DNA of 64,000 nucleotides from Amorphus orientalis (GCF_030814015.1 NZ_JAUSUL010000002.1:744001-808000), one strand, 5' to 3'; positions 17,251 to 26,780 are shown, counted from the first letter of the stretch. Notes: generated by a model from the letters alone, not told the origin. Numbers and translations are program-made.

Positions 17251-17721
17251 TCAGGCCTGGGGCTTGCGACGAACCATGACGGTCCGCTTGCTCACCGCCA
17301 CCACGACGTCGTGCTGGTTGTAGGCCGTGTGCTCCAGTTCGAGGATGCCGACATCGGGCCGCGACTTGGATTCGCGCTTGGACAGCACCGTCGTCGTCGC
17401 GTGGATGGTGTCGCCGTGGAAGACGGGCGCCGGAAAACGCGTCTCGCTCATGCCGAGATTGGCGATGGTGGTCCCGACCGTCAGGTCGCTCACGGAAATG
17501 CCGATCAGCAGGCCCAGCGTGAACAGGCTGTTGACCAGCGGCTGGCCCCAGTCCGTCTCCGTCTCGCAGTAGTGGCGGTCGATGTGGAGCGGCTGCGGGT
17601 TCAGCGTCATGTTGGAAAACAGCATGTTGTCGGCCTCCGTCACGGTCCGGCGCAGCGTGTGCCGATAGACGGTTCCGACAACGAAATCCTCCAGATAGAG
17701 ACCGCCGCGTGCCGCCGACAT
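17251..17721 (-). CDS. MaoC-family hydratase (mesaconyl-CoA hydratase-like)
   Basis: A 156-residue hotdog protein with the opening GLYLEDFVVGTVYRHTLRRT and the active-site stretch FSNMTLNPQPLHIDRHYC, which keeps the catalytic-type His. It is complete as a single hotdog and distinct from the two half-hydratases at the left end of the window. It is co-directional with, and 13 bp upstream of, the CitE-like lyase, suggesting hydration followed by carbon-carbon cleavage of a branched dicarboxyl-CoA. Confidence 0.85.
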   Translation of the reverse strand: MSAARGGLYLEDFVVGTVYRHTLRRTVTEADNMLFSNMTLNPQPLHIDRHYCETETDWGQPLVNSLFTLGLLIGISVSDLTVGTTIANLGMSETRFPAPVFHGDTIHATTTVLSKRESKSRPDVGILELEHTAYNQHDVVVAVSKRTVMVRRKPQA

Positions 17722-17836
17722 GCTTTCCTCCGATGGTCCTTGTGATCTTGGACGTCGATAGTGAGCGATCGGCCGGCGGCCGACAACCGCGATCTGTGTG
17801 GCGCGGCTCGACCTCCCGGGACCTTATGCGATGCGG

Positions 17837-18616
17837 TCAGTAGCGGAACTGCTCGGCGAGGATGCGCTCGTCCCAGCTGTGGTCCGGATCGAACATGACC
17901 AGGCTTTCGGAGTGGTCGTCCTCGGCCACCTCGACCTCGACCACCGAGCGGATTTCCTGATGATCCGCCGCCGCCGCGACCGGGCGCTTGGCGGCCTCGA
18001 AGATCTCGACGCGGACCGAGGCGTGGTTCGGCAGAAGCGCGCCGCGCCAGCGCCTGGGCCGGAAGGCACTGATCGGCGTCAGGGCGAGCAACGGGGCGTA
18101 GATCGGCAGGATCGGCCCGTGGGCGGACAGGTTGTAGGCCGTCGAGCCCGCCGGCGTGGAGACGAGGATGCCGTCGCAGATCAGTTCGTCGAGCCGCACG
18201 CGGCCGTCGATGGAGATCCTGAGCTTGGCCGCCTGATGGGTCTGCCGCAGCAGCGAGACCTCGTTGATCGCCCGCGCGGTGTGTTCGGCCCCGTAGACGT
18301 CGCGCGCCGTCATCAACAGCGGGTGAATCGCGGTCGTCACGGCTTCCGCGATGCGCTCGTGCAGGTCCTCGGCCCGGTATTCGTTCATCAGGAAACCGAC
18401 CGAGCCCCGGTTCATCCCGTAGATGGGCTTGCCCGTGTTCATGAACCGATGCAGCGTCGCCAGCATGAGACCATCCCCGCCGAGCGCGACGATCACGTCG
18501 GCATCGTCAGGCGGCGTGTCGCCATAGCGCGCAATCAGCTCGCTCCGTGCGGCTTCCGCCTCGTCGGAGGGGCTGGCGACGAACGCAATCGAGGGGAGAG
18601 CAGTTGGCTGGATCAT
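17837..18616 (-). CDS. nadK: NAD kinase
   Basis: The 259-residue enzyme phosphorylates NAD to NADP. The diagnostic GGDG is in [17 protein letters not shown], followed by [15 protein letters not shown] and the NAD-binding [18 protein letters not shown]. The start at 18616 (MIQPTALPS) gives the normal length; 23 further upstream codons are unlike the family and run into the divergent cutA promoter region. Confidence 0.95.
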   Translation of the reverse strand: MIQPTALPSIAFVASPSDEAEAARSELIARYGDTPPDDADVIVALGGDGLMLATLHRFMNTGKPIYGMNRGSVGFLMNEYRAEDLHERIAEAVTTAIHPLLMTARDVYGAEHTARAINEVSLLRQTHQAAKLRISIDGRVRLDELICDGILVSTPAGSTAYNLSAHGPILPIYAPLLALTPISAFRPRRWRGALLPNHASVRVEIFEAAKRPVAAAADHQEIRSVVEVEVAEDDHSESLVMFDPDHSWDERILAEQFRY

Positions 18617-18704
18617 GGCGAATGTCCGGAGGGTGTGCAGCGCCGTACCATGGCCGCCCGTTCCTGCCAACTGATCCCCGCGCAACCAGAAGGACCGAAC
18701 GGCG

Positions 18705-19034
18705 ATGGACGACAGCGACCTGACCCTGATCTACACCACCTTTCCCGATGTGGAGAGCGCGCGCCGGGTCGGCGGCGATCTGGTGACCGACGGACTGGCG
18801 GCCTGCACGAACATCCTGCCGGGCATGATTTCGGTGTTCGCCTGGGAGGGAAAGATCGAGCAGGAAAACGAGGTGGCGATGATCGTGAAGACGCGCCGCG
18901 CCCTGATCGACGCGGTGACCCGGGCCGTGGTGGACAAACACCCCTACGACGAGCCGGCGGTGGTCGCGCTTCCGGTGACCGGCGGGTCGAAGTCCTTTCT
19001 CGACTGGATCCGCAGTTCAACGGCCGCGGCCTGA
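18705..19034 (+). CDS. cutA: Divalent-cation tolerance protein CutA
   Basis: A 109-residue trimeric CutA1 family protein. Typical motifs are [42 protein letters not shown] (read in two parts), [16 protein letters not shown] and [23 protein letters not shown]. It is linked to copper tolerance in E. coli, though the biochemical role remains unclear. The last 18 bases overlap the 3' end of the convergent mobA gene. Confidence 0.95.
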   Translation: MDDSDLTLIYTTFPDVESARRVGGDLVTDGLAACTNILPGMISVFAWEGKIEQENEVAMIVKTRRALIDAVTRAVVDKHPYDEPAVVALPVTGGSKSFLDWIRSSTAAA

Positions 19035-19685
19035 GAGGGGCGCCGCTGCGGACGGATCAGCGGCCAGGATCGCCGCGGCGGCCGCCAGATCGTCTTGCGT
19101 GTTGATGTTGAAGAAGGGGTCGACGTCCCGGCTGCCGATCCGGACGGGGTCGAAGACCACAATGTCGGGCGCGTGACGGTCGACCCAGGCCATCACCGAC
19201 GTCCGTTCGGCGCGTCCGAGATGGTCCTCGAGATCGTCCAGAAGCGTCGTGGAAAAGCAGCCCACGACCGGATGGACACGCCCTCCGGAGGCTGCGATGG
19301 AGATTGCGCTCCCGCCGGCCAACAGGCGCTCGAGACAATCCGTCGGCAGGAACGGGGCGTCGACCGGAACGAGCGCGACGCGGTCGCACTGGAGACTGTC
19401 GCGCGCCCACCTGAGAGCCGCTGCGAGCCCGGCCAGCGGGCCGCGACGATCGGCCGTGCTGTCGGAAAGGATCGGAAGGGCGTAGGTCCGGAGCCGCGGG
19501 TCGTCGGCATCGGCGTTGAGCGCGATCGGATCGGCCTGTGGGCGCAGGCGGGCGAGAACGTGGTCGAGGAGCGGGGTCCCGGAAAGACGCACGAAGGGCT
19601 TGTCACCGCCGATCCGGTGGCCATGTCCTCCCGCGAGAATCACCGCCGGCCGTACCGTCTTTTCGTCTGGCCGAAGCGCTGGCAT
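19017..19685 (-). CDS. mobA: Molybdenum cofactor guanylyltransferase
   Basis: A 222-residue nucleotidyltransferase that converts molybdopterin-Mo to the guanine-dinucleotide form used by DMSO-reductase-type enzymes. The N-terminus VILAGGHGHRIGGDKPFVRL carries the GTP-binding loop, and VALVPVDAPFLPTDCLERLL holds the metal-binding Asp. The start at 19685 is chosen because the 26 in-frame upstream codons do not resemble the family. It overlaps cutA by 18 bp, tail to tail. moaA lies about 2.6 kb further on. Confidence 0.9.
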   Translation of the reverse strand: MPALRPDEKTVRPAVILAGGHGHRIGGDKPFVRLSGTPLLDHVLARLRPQADPIALNADADDPRLRTYALPILSDSTADRRGPLAGLAAALRWARDSLQCDRVALVPVDAPFLPTDCLERLLAGGSAISIAASGGRVHPVVGCFSTTLLDDLEDHLGRAERTSVMAWVDRHAPDIVVFDPVRIGSRDVDPFFNINTQDDLAAAAAILAADPSAAAPLSGRGR

Positions 19686-19753
19686 TGACGGACCACGAAG
19701 CCTCAATAGGGTCGCACAAAATGATTTGGCCACTGAAGGGCAGGAAATCTCCC

Positions 19754-20914
19754 ATGGCAACACCGACGAAGGAGACCGTGCGCGAGCGGCTCAGCCATGT
19801 TCCCGGGCCGGACGGTACCGGGGACCTCGTCTCCTTGGGGCTCGTTTCCGAGATCTACGTCTCGGAGGGGCGGGTGGCGTTCTCGATTTCGGTTCCGGCC
19901 GAGCGGGCTCAGTCCCTGGAGCCCCTGCGCAAGCGGGCGGAGGACGAGATCGCGGCGATCCCCGGAGTGCAGCGGGTGATGGTTGCGCTCACCGCGGAAC
20001 GCGCGCCCGGTCAGGCGCCGGCGGCATCCTCCGCACCGCCGCCCAGGCCGGCCCAGTCCAAGGCGGGAGGCGGCGCCGGGCCGCAGCAGGCGCGCGGCGG
20101 GGCGATCCAGGGGATCCGGTCCATCATCGCCGTCGCCTCCGGAAAGGGAGGCGTCGGCAAGTCGACGACGGCGGCGAACCTGGCGTTCGCGCTGGCGCGC
20201 AACGGCCTGTCCGTCGGCATCCTGGATGCCGATATCTACGGGCCGTCAATGCCCCGGCTTCTCGGCCTGACCGCCAAGCCCGAGGCGATCGACGAAAAGC
20301 GGATCAAGCCGCTCGAAGCCCATGGCGTGAAGGTCATGTCGATCGGGTTTCTGGTCGATCCGGAAGCGCCGATGATCTGGCGCGGCCCGATGGTGGTTTC
20401 CGCGCTCACCCAGATGCTGCGCGACGTCGCCTGGGGCGACCTCGACGTGCTGGTCGTGGACATGCCGCCGGGAACCGGCGACACGCAGCTCACGCTGGCG
20501 CAGAACGTCCCGCTGGCGGGCGCGGTGATCGTCTCCACCCCTCAGGACCTCGCCCTGATTGATGCCCGCAAGGGTCTGGCGATGTTCGAGAAGGTGGACG
20601 TCCCCATCCTCGGGATCGTCGAAAACATGAGCCATTTCGTGTGTCCGCACTGCGGCGAGCGGTCCGACGTCTTCGGAACCGGCGGTGCGCGACACGAGGC
20701 GGAGCGGCTCGGCGCGCGCTTCCTCGGCGAGATCCCGCTGCACATGGCGATCCGTGAGCGCTCCGACAGCGGTACGCCCATCGTGGTCGCCGAGCCCGAC
20801 AGCCCCCAGGCCCGCGCCTTCATGGACGTGGCCACCGGCGTGCTGGAGGGCCTCGACGAGGCGGCGGCGGCCAGCCGGCCGATGCCGAAGATCGTGATCG
20901 AGGACGAAGCCTGA
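19754..20914 (+). CDS. apbC: Iron-sulfur cluster carrier ATPase Mrp/ApbC
   Basis: A 386-residue P-loop scaffold/carrier for Fe-S clusters. It has an N-terminal MIP18/DUF59 domain (about 1-90), an Ala/Pro-rich linker (about 90-115), the deviant Walker A GKGGVGKSTTAANLA, DADIYGPSMPRLLG and the cluster-binding C-x-x-C in CPHCGERSDVFG. Start 19754 (MATPTKETV) is preferred after AGGAAA; an alternative ATG at 19721 would add 11 residues. It could supply clusters to MoaA, LipA-dependent and other enzymes; this is inference. It is convergent with the MFS gene. Confidence 0.93.
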   Translation: MATPTKETVRERLSHVPGPDGTGDLVSLGLVSEIYVSEGRVAFSISVPAERAQSLEPLRKRAEDEIAAIPGVQRVMVALTAERAPGQAPAASSAPPPRPAQSKAGGGAGPQQARGGAIQGIRSIIAVASGKGGVGKSTTAANLAFALARNGLSVGILDADIYGPSMPRLLGLTAKPEAIDEKRIKPLEAHGVKVMSIGFLVDPEAPMIWRGPMVVSALTQMLRDVAWGDLDVLVVDMPPGTGDTQLTLAQNVPLAGAVIVSTPQDLALIDARKGLAMFEKVDVPILGIVENMSHFVCPHCGERSDVFGTGGARHEAERLGARFLGEIPLHMAIRERSDSGTPIVVAEPDSPQARAFMDVATGVLEGLDEAAAASRPMPKIVIEDEA

Positions 20915-20927
20915 AGCGGCGTGACGC

Positions 20928-22139
20928 CTAGCGCAGCAGGCTGTCGCGGGCGAACGCGCCGAGGATCAGTGCGCAGACGGCCCCGACGATCATCGGAAGG
21001 AACATCGGCCAGGCCGTGCCGGCGAGGGCGTCCACGTCGAACAGGCGTCCCACGATGACGGTGGCCACCGCTCCACCGCCGACCTGCACTGCGCCGGCCA
21101 CGCCCGAAGCTGCACCGGCGAGGTCGGGGTCGACGCTGACGGCACCGGCAATCGTGTTGGGCAGCCCGAATCCGTTGCCGATCCCCGTTATGACGAGCGG
21201 TCCGAACAGGGCGATCGGCACCTGGAAACCGGCGCTGAACAATCCCACCGAAAGGACCACACCGGTCAGCGTGAGGCTATTGCCGATGGTGATCATGCGC
21301 CCGATGCCGATTCGGGCGCCGAACCGGGCGGTGACGAAGTTTCCGAACATGTAACCGAGCACCAGCGGCATGAAGTACAGGCCGAAGGTCGCCGGGCTCA
21401 GGCCCAGGACGCGGATCGCGACGTAGGGTCCGCCGGATACGAGCGCGAAAAAGGTGCTCGATAGGAGCATCAGCGTTCCCGCGTAGATCCAGAAGGCGCG
21501 GTTGCGCAAAAGCCGCAGGCTGCCGTCGAGCATGGAGCGGGAGGACGCCGTTTCCGCGCTTCTGCGGCGCGTTTCCGGCAGAGCCATAAAGGCATAGATC
21601 AGGACCAGACCGCCGAAGGCGGCCATGAAGTCGAAGTTCGCGCGCCATCCGAAGGCCTGCTCGAACTGTCCGCCCAGCGCCGGCGCCAGAACCGGTGCGA
21701 TCGCCATTCCCATGTTCAGATAGCCGATCCGCGCCGCTGCGGCGTTGCTGGCGGACGTGTCGCGAACGATCGCGCGCGCCAGCGAGAGCCCGGCGCAGGC
21801 GCCGAATGCCTGAACCATCCGGGCCAGGAGAAGGGCGCCGATCGATCCGGCCATCGCACAGGCCAGACTGCCGGCCACGAACAGGACGAGTCCGCACAAC
21901 AGAACCGGGCGGCGGCCGAACCGGTCCGACAGCGGCCCCATGATGAGCTGCCCGATCGCGGTGGCGGCCAGATAGACGGTGATGGTGAGCTGGATGCTCG
22001 TCGCATCGGTTCCGAGCGCGCGCTCCATCGCCGGAAGCGACGGCACGTACATGTTCACCGCGATCGGCTGCAGCGTGGAGACCACGATGAGCACGAACAG
22101 GGAAGGCGGCGTGGAGCGGGAGGCGATCCGGGAGATCAT
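20928..22139 (-). CDS. MFS drug-efflux transporter, Bcr/CflA type
   Basis: A 403-residue protein with 12 hydrophobic segments. The family signature after TM2 is QLIMGPLSDRFGRRPVLLCG, and ARAIVRDTSASNAAAARIGY follows TM4/5; the start VVSTLQPIAVNMYVPSLPAM is typical of Bcr/CflA proteins. These drug:proton antiporters export bicyclomycin, sulfonamides or cysteine, but the substrate here is unknown. It follows moaA by 109 bp on the same strand. Confidence 0.92.
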   Translation of the reverse strand: MISRIASRSTPPSLFVLIVVSTLQPIAVNMYVPSLPAMERALGTDATSIQLTITVYLAATAIGQLIMGPLSDRFGRRPVLLCGLVLFVAGSLACAMAGSIGALLLARMVQAFGACAGLSLARAIVRDTSASNAAAARIGYLNMGMAIAPVLAPALGGQFEQAFGWRANFDFMAAFGGLVLIYAFMALPETRRRSAETASSRSMLDGSLRLLRNRAFWIYAGTLMLLSSTFFALVSGGPYVAIRVLGLSPATFGLYFMPLVLGYMFGNFVTARFGARIGIGRMITIGNSLTLTGVVLSVGLFSAGFQVPIALFGPLVITGIGNGFGLPNTIAGAVSVDPDLAGAASGVAGAVQVGGGAVATVIVGRLFDVDALAGTAWPMFLPMIVGAVCALILGAFARDSLLR

Positions 22140-22248
22140 CGTCTGGCTTTGGCAGCGCGGATGCCGGTTGGCAAGGCGAAAGCGTCCGCCTTGTTCCTGC
22201 GGGCATATCAGACCCGGATCGGGGACGGTGCGTGGCAGCGGCGAGCGG

Positions 22249-23283
22249 TCAGCCCCCGGTCACCGACATGTGCCGCGAGACGGCTGGTGCCTGGCGATCG
22301 CGGTCGATGATGAAATCGTGTCCCTTGGGCTTGCGCGCGATCGCCTCGTCGATCGCCGCATGGAGCGCCTCGTCGCCCTCCGAGGCCCGCAGCGGCGCGC
22401 GAAGGTCGGCTGCGTCCTCCTGGCCGAGGCACATATAGAGCGTGCCGGTGCAGGTGAGGCGCACCCGGTTGCAGGATTCGCAGAAATTGTGGGTCAGCGG
22501 CGTGATGAAGCCGAGCCGGCCGCCGGTCTCCCGGACACGGACATAGCGGGCCGGGCCGCCGGTGCGGTCGGGAAGGTCGTCGAGTGTGTAACGGGTCTCG
22601 AGCCGGCGCCGGACCTCCGACAGCGGCAGGAACTGGTCGGTGCGGTCGCCCTCGATGTCGCCGAGCGGCATCGTTTCGATAAGGGTCAGGTCGTGGCCGC
22701 GTTCATGGCAGAAGGCGAGCATCGTCTCGATCTCGTCGGCATTGACGTCGCGCAGCGCCACCATGTTGATCTTGACGTGGATACCCGCTTCCTCGGCCGC
22801 GCGAAGTCCGTCCATCACCTTGGAAAAATCGCCCCAGCGGGTGATCGCCTTGAATCGGTCCGGATCCAGGGTGTCGAGGGAGACGTTCAGGCGGCGAACA
22901 CCTGCCTGCCGGAGATCGTCGGCAAAGCGCGCCAGCTGCGACCCGTTCGTCGTCAGGGTGAGCTCTTCCAGCGTGCCGGCGTCCAGATGGCGGGAGAGCG
23001 AGCGGATCAGGTCCATCAGATTGCGGCGGACGAGAGGCTCCCCGCCGGTCAGCCGGAGCTTGCGGACGCCCCGGGCGACGAACGCCGAACACAACCGGTC
23101 GAGCTCTTCCAGTGTCAGAAGATCCCGCTTCGGCAGGAACGTCATATTCTCCGACATACAGTAGACGCAGCGGAAGTCGCACCGGTCGGTCACCGAAACG
23201 CGAAGATAGGTAATGGCCCTCGCGAACGGATCGACGAGGGGGCCGCGGTTGGTGTCCGGATTGAGAGACGCCATATCGGCCAT
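22249..23283 (-). CDS. moaA: GTP 3',8-cyclase, molybdenum cofactor biosynthesis
   Basis: A 344-residue radical SAM enzyme performing the first step of molybdopterin synthesis. The first [4Fe-4S] cluster motif is [12 protein letters not shown] (C-x3-C-x2-C), with [32 protein letters not shown] and [14 protein letters not shown] following. The second cluster motif is [23 protein letters not shown] in the C-terminal third. It ends SVTGG, consistent with the GG-type C-terminus essential in MoaA. Start 23283 (MADMASL) or 23274; upstream in-frame sequence does not look like the family. Confidence 0.96.
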   Translation of the reverse strand: MADMASLNPDTNRGPLVDPFARAITYLRVSVTDRCDFRCVYCMSENMTFLPKRDLLTLEELDRLCSAFVARGVRKLRLTGGEPLVRRNLMDLIRSLSRHLDAGTLEELTLTTNGSQLARFADDLRQAGVRRLNVSLDTLDPDRFKAITRWGDFSKVMDGLRAAEEAGIHVKINMVALRDVNADEIETMLAFCHERGHDLTLIETMPLGDIEGDRTDQFLPLSEVRRRLETRYTLDDLPDRTGGPARYVRVRETGGRLGFITPLTHNFCESCNRVRLTCTGTLYMCLGQEDAADLRAPLRASEGDEALHAAIDEAIARKPKGHDFIIDRDRQAPAVSRHMSVTGG

Positions 23284-23446
23284 TGCTCGTGTCTTTCCTG
23301 GCTTCCACATGAGGCCGAGCCTATCGCGGTGAGGCGCGACCGGGATATACAGCCGAATATGACGGTCATGCCGCGGGATCACAAGGTCCGGCGTTACCGG
23401 CTCCGCGGTCGGCGCGGAAACTCCGAAGACAGGATGGGGAGCGACG

Positions 23447-23827
23447 ATGTCGACGAATGCACTGGCTTGGCCCACCGAACTCCGCCTGAAGACGGGTCGG
23501 CGCGTTCTGACGGTCACCTGGGATGACGGATCGAGCGACGAGCTGACGGCGGAGCTGCTGCGGGTCCGCTCGCCGTCGGCGGAGGTGAAAGGGCACACGC
23601 CCGCCGAACGCAAGACGGTCGGCGGCAAACGCGAGGTGTCGATTTCGGCCATCGAGCCGGTCGGAAACTACGCCGTCCGGCTCGTGTTCGACGACGGTCA
23701 TTCCACCGGGCTCTATACGTTCCGCTATCTGGCGGAACTGGGCCGCGATCGGGAAACGGTCTGGGAGGCCTATCTCGGCGAACTGGAGGAGAAGGGCCTT
23801 TCCCGCGACCGGCCCGGCCAGCGGTGA
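23447..23827 (+). CDS. DUF971 domain protein
   Basis: A 126-residue protein with the DUF971 pattern (the N-terminal domain of gamma-butyrobetaine hydroxylases as a stand-alone protein): [64 protein letters not shown] (in parts) and RYLAELG. Stand-alone members are often next to Fe-S or Mrp genes. Here it is divergent from moaA and about 2.5 kb from apbC. Function unknown; a metal/Fe-S-related role is inference. Confidence 0.85.
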   Translation: MSTNALAWPTELRLKTGRRVLTVTWDDGSSDELTAELLRVRSPSAEVKGHTPAERKTVGGKREVSISAIEPVGNYAVRLVFDDGHSTGLYTFRYLAELGRDRETVWEAYLGELEEKGLSRDRPGQR

Positions 23828-23985
23828 TCGCGGAACACATGTGGATTGTCCGGAACCGGGACCGAACTTTTCGCGCAAAGGCGGTTCCCAAACGCAGGCT
23901 CTTGTTTTAGGAAAACGCCTTCGCTAAATGGGGCTCGCTTCTCGACGAGCTCGATCGAGGCGACACCTGCCGCCCCGGCGGCCGG

Positions 23986-24059
23986 TGGGGGATAGTTTAA
24001 CGGTAGAACAGCGGACTCTGACTCCGTTAGTCCAGGTTCGAATCCTGGTCCCCCAGCCA
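23986..24059 (+). tRNA. tRNA-Gln (anticodon CTG)
   Basis: A complete cloverleaf. The acceptor stem TGGGGGA pairs with TCCCCCA, the anticodon stem GCGGA with TCCGT around the loop CTCTGAC (anticodon CTG, reading CAG), and the T arm has the GGTTCGAATCC core. The discriminator base is G and the CCA end is encoded (24057-24059). The gene stands alone between DUF971 and the EAL gene. Confidence 0.97.
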
Positions 24060-24396
24060 CTCCGCTTCCCTTCACGCTTCCCGCATTGCAGATGACCTCA
24101 CCAGCCGGACGATGTGTCGCGGCCTGGCAAGGCTTTATGTCCATTTATTAAGTTGCGAAACCGCGGGCCGGGCGCTAAGTAAAGCTTTCATAAGAAGAAT
24201 ATTAGGCGAAGCTTATTGATCCGTTGGCAACAGGCTTCACCATCTGTACGATTTTTATGACGCTGACAATTCGGGGGCGTGGTAGTCAAGAGGACGGTCG
24301 GTCCGAATCTTGAACCACCCATGGCCTGAGACGTCTCATAAAAATGATGGCTGAAAGCCGCGCTTCTACAGACTGGCAATCGAATATTAGGGGAGT
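24060..24396. other. Gene-poor, relatively AT-rich stretch after tRNA-Gln
   Basis: About 340 bp with lower G+C than the flanks, including TTTATTAAGTTGCG (near 24142) and AAGCTTTCATAAG (near 24182). A short open frame on the minus strand has no family resemblance or good ribosome-binding site and is not called. I see no integrase gene and no obvious repeat of the tRNA 3' end. It presumably holds the promoter of the EAL gene. Confidence 0.4.
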
Positions 24397-25272
24397 GTGA
24401 CAGTCCAGACGATGACGGCAAGCGACGGGTTTGAATTTCCGGCTGCCTGGGATGCGGACGGACCGAAAGCTTTTCATCTCCTGTCTCTGTCGACGCAGCA
24501 AGAGCTGCGGGGGCGCGTGCGGGAAGCCGTACGCCAGCATCAGGTCGTTCCCTACTATCAGCCGGTGGTGTCCCTGAACACGGAAACCGCCGTGGGGGTC
24601 GAGGCCCTGGCGCGCTGGACGTTGCCGACCTCCCGCATCATCGGCCCCGATCATTTCATTCCGGCCGCCGAGAGCGGCGGCTTCATCGGGGACCTCTTCT
24701 TCCAGATCCTGCGGCAGATGTGCGCCGACGTCGTCAAATGGGACCCGTCTATCCGCGTCGCGGTGAACGTGTCTCCGAACCAGTTTCGCGATCCCTTTCT
24801 TGCCAACAAGATCCTGTCGGTCCTGGATGGGACCGGGCTGTCCGCCGAGCGCCTCGAGATCGAGGTGACGGAAGGCAATCCGCTTGCCGACTGGACCCGT
24901 ACGGCCCGGACCATCAATTCACTGAAAGCTGAGGGCGTCCGGTTCGCGCTGGACGATTTCGGCACCGGATATGCGAATCTGGGTCAGCTCAATGGACTGC
25001 CGTTCGACAACGTCAAGATCGACCGGTCCTTCGTGACCACGCTCATGGAGCGGCGCGAGAGCCGGACCATCGTGAAGTCCATCATCTCGCTCTGCCGGGA
25101 TCTCGAGAAGACCTCGATCGCCGAGGGGGTGGAGACCGGTGCCCAGGCGGAGTGGCTGCACGACAACGGCTGCGATCTCGCCCAGGGGCACCACTTCTCC
25201 TATCCGTTGCCGGCGGATGCCGTGGACGAACTGTTCCGGGTCGGAGACGAGAGCGTCTACGGGCTAGCCTGA
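24397..25272 (+). CDS. Stand-alone EAL-domain cyclic-di-GMP phosphodiesterase
   Basis: A protein of 291 residues from GTG 24397 (286 from ATG 24412; the start is uncertain because AGGGGAG is very close to the GTG and far from the ATG). The EAL domain covers about 45-285 without a GGDEF partner or membrane segment. Metal and catalytic residues appear intact: E69 in VEAL, N124 in VAVNVSPNQF, E156 in EIEVTE, D186-D187 in LDDFGTG, K207 in NVKIDRSF and the Glu of AEGVET. Active hydrolysis of c-di-GMP is therefore likely. The C-terminal motif is QGHHFSYPLP rather than the common QGYLFSRP. It ends overlapping the convergent DUF815 gene. Confidence 0.9.
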   Translation: MTVQTMTASDGFEFPAAWDADGPKAFHLLSLSTQQELRGRVREAVRQHQVVPYYQPVVSLNTETAVGVEALARWTLPTSRIIGPDHFIPAAESGGFIGDLFFQILRQMCADVVKWDPSIRVAVNVSPNQFRDPFLANKILSVLDGTGLSAERLEIEVTEGNPLADWTRTARTINSLKAEGVRFALDDFGTGYANLGQLNGLPFDNVKIDRSFVTTLMERRESRTIVKSIISLCRDLEKTSIAEGVETGAQAEWLHDNGCDLAQGHHFSYPLPADAVDELFRVGDESVYGLA

Positions 25273-26211
25273 CCGCTGGTCGAGCGGCACACCCAGACGG
25301 CCGGCCAGATCCTGGATGAACTGCCACGCGACACGGCCCGAGCGGGCGCCGCGCGTGGTCGCCCATTCCAGCGCTTCGGCACGCATCGTTTCCGCATCGA
25401 CATCCAGCGCATGGTGCCGGGCGTAGGCTTCCACCATCGTCAGATATTCTTCCTGGCTGCATTTGTGGAACCCGAGCCAGAGGCCGAACCGGTCCGACAG
25501 CGAGACCTTCTCTTCCACCGCTTCGCCGGGATTGATCGCGGTCGACCGCTCGTTCTCGACCATGTCGCGGGGTAGAAGATGCCTGCGGTTCGAGGTCGCA
25601 TAGAAGATCACGTTGTCCGGCCGCCCCTCGATCCCGCCTTCCAGGACCGCCTTGAGCGATTTGTAGGACGCGTCGCCGCCGTCGAAGGACAAGTCGTCGC
25701 AGAACAGGACGAAGCGATAGTCGGAACTGCGCACCACGGACATCAGCGCGGGAAGGGTCTCGATGTCCTCGCGATGGATCTCGATCAGCTTGAGCGGAGG
25801 ACGGCCGCTCGCGGTGGCGTTGACGTGGGCGTGGGCGGCCTTCACCAGCGACGATTTGCCCATGCCGCGCGCGCCCCAGAGAAGCACGTTGTTCGCGGGC
25901 AGCCCCCGGGCGAATCGCTCGGTGTTATCGAGAAGCTGATCGCGGACGCGGTCGACGCCCTTGAGGAGCGAGAGGTCGACACGGTTGATCCGGACGACGG
26001 GCTCAACGCGGGCCGGAGAGGGGTGCCAGACGAATCCGTCGGCCTTGTCGAAGGTGATGGGTTCCGGCGCAGGTGGGACCGCGCGCTCGAGCAGCGCGAT
26101 CAGCTTGTCGAGCCGTGAGACAAGGGCATCGTCCTGGGAATTGGACACGAGCAGGGACCTCCAAGGCGACCGGGACTGCAGGCGGCGGGATTCGTTTGCA
26201 ATGGCGGTCAT
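25264..26211 (-). CDS. DUF815 family AAA-type ATPase
   Basis: A 315-residue P-loop ATPase with Walker A GARGMGKSS (113-121), Walker B FVLFCDDLSF (about 167-176), FYATSNRRHLLPRD as sensor-1 region and DRFGLWLGFHKCSQEEYL towards the C-terminus, all typical of DUF815. The role of this family is unknown. Its position divergent from yajC-secDF is one I associate with alphaproteobacteria. The 3' end overlaps the EAL gene by 9 bp. The first 20-25 residues are Arg/Ser-rich and the true start may be further in. Confidence 0.88.
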   Translation of the reverse strand: MTAIANESRRLQSRSPWRSLLVSNSQDDALVSRLDKLIALLERAVPPAPEPITFDKADGFVWHPSPARVEPVVRINRVDLSLLKGVDRVRDQLLDNTERFARGLPANNVLLWGARGMGKSSLVKAAHAHVNATASGRPPLKLIEIHREDIETLPALMSVVRSSDYRFVLFCDDLSFDGGDASYKSLKAVLEGGIEGRPDNVIFYATSNRRHLLPRDMVENERSTAINPGEAVEEKVSLSDRFGLWLGFHKCSQEEYLTMVEAYARHHALDVDAETMRAEALEWATTRGARSGRVAWQFIQDLAGRLGVPLDQRSG

Positions 26212-26444
26212 GGCCGCTATAGTCCGCGCCGTTTTCCGAGATCAAGGCGGACGACGGGATTTGGATCTTCGACGGGTCCGGAAGCGGGCGGCATATCGGA
26301 AACCGGTTTTGCTTTTCGTGGTCGCTTCCCACCTATGATGACGATGAGTGGCTGAGCGGCTCCGGCCTTTCCGGATCGCACCCGGCCGACCCGGACGAGC
26401 GGATCCCCCGAGATACGCCAAACAAACGGAGCTGAGAACGGTTC

Positions 26445-26780
26445 ATGTGGGTTACCCCAGCCTATGCCCAGGGTTTCGGCGGCGGGGGCGGCAGCGAGCT
26501 GATCGTGTCGCTGCTGCCGTTCATCCTGATTTTCGTGATCATGTATTTTCTGGTCCTGCGGCCTCAGCGCCAGCGCATGAAGGCGCACCAGGAAATGGTG
26601 TCTGCGCTGCGTCGTGGTGACACGGTCGTGACGGCGGGTGGCCTGATCGGGAAGATCACCAAGGTGGTGGACGAGAACGAAGTCCAGGTGGAGCTTTCCG
26701 AGGGGGTTCGGGTCCGTCTGATTCGCAACACCATCACCGAGGTCCGTGCCAAAGGCGAACCGGTCAACGACAACGGGTGA
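26445..26780 (+). CDS. yajC: Sec translocase accessory subunit YajC
   Basis: A 111-residue inner-membrane protein with one membrane segment (about 19-38, LIVSLLPFILIFVIMYFLVL) directly followed by RPQRQRMKAHQEM and the YajC core RRGDTVVTAGGLIGKITKV. It associates with SecDF in the SecYEG holotranslocon. It is the first gene of the yajC-secD-secF unit, 92 bp before secD. Confidence 0.95.
   Translation: MWVTPAYAQGFGGGGGSELIVSLLPFILIFVIMYFLVLRPQRQRMKAHQEMVSALRRGDTVVTAGGLIGKITKVVDENEVQVELSEGVRVRLIRNTITEVRAKGEPVNDNG

Noticed and set aside
24188-24421. Open frame on the minus strand upstream of the EAL gene
   Set aside because: No ribosome-binding site, no family resemblance, AT-rich non-coding-like sequence, and overlap with the EAL start.
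24397-25272. Catalytically dead EAL receptor
   Set aside because: All metal and catalytic residues I could place (E69, N124, E156, D186, D187, K207 and the AEGVE Glu) are present, so activity is more likely.
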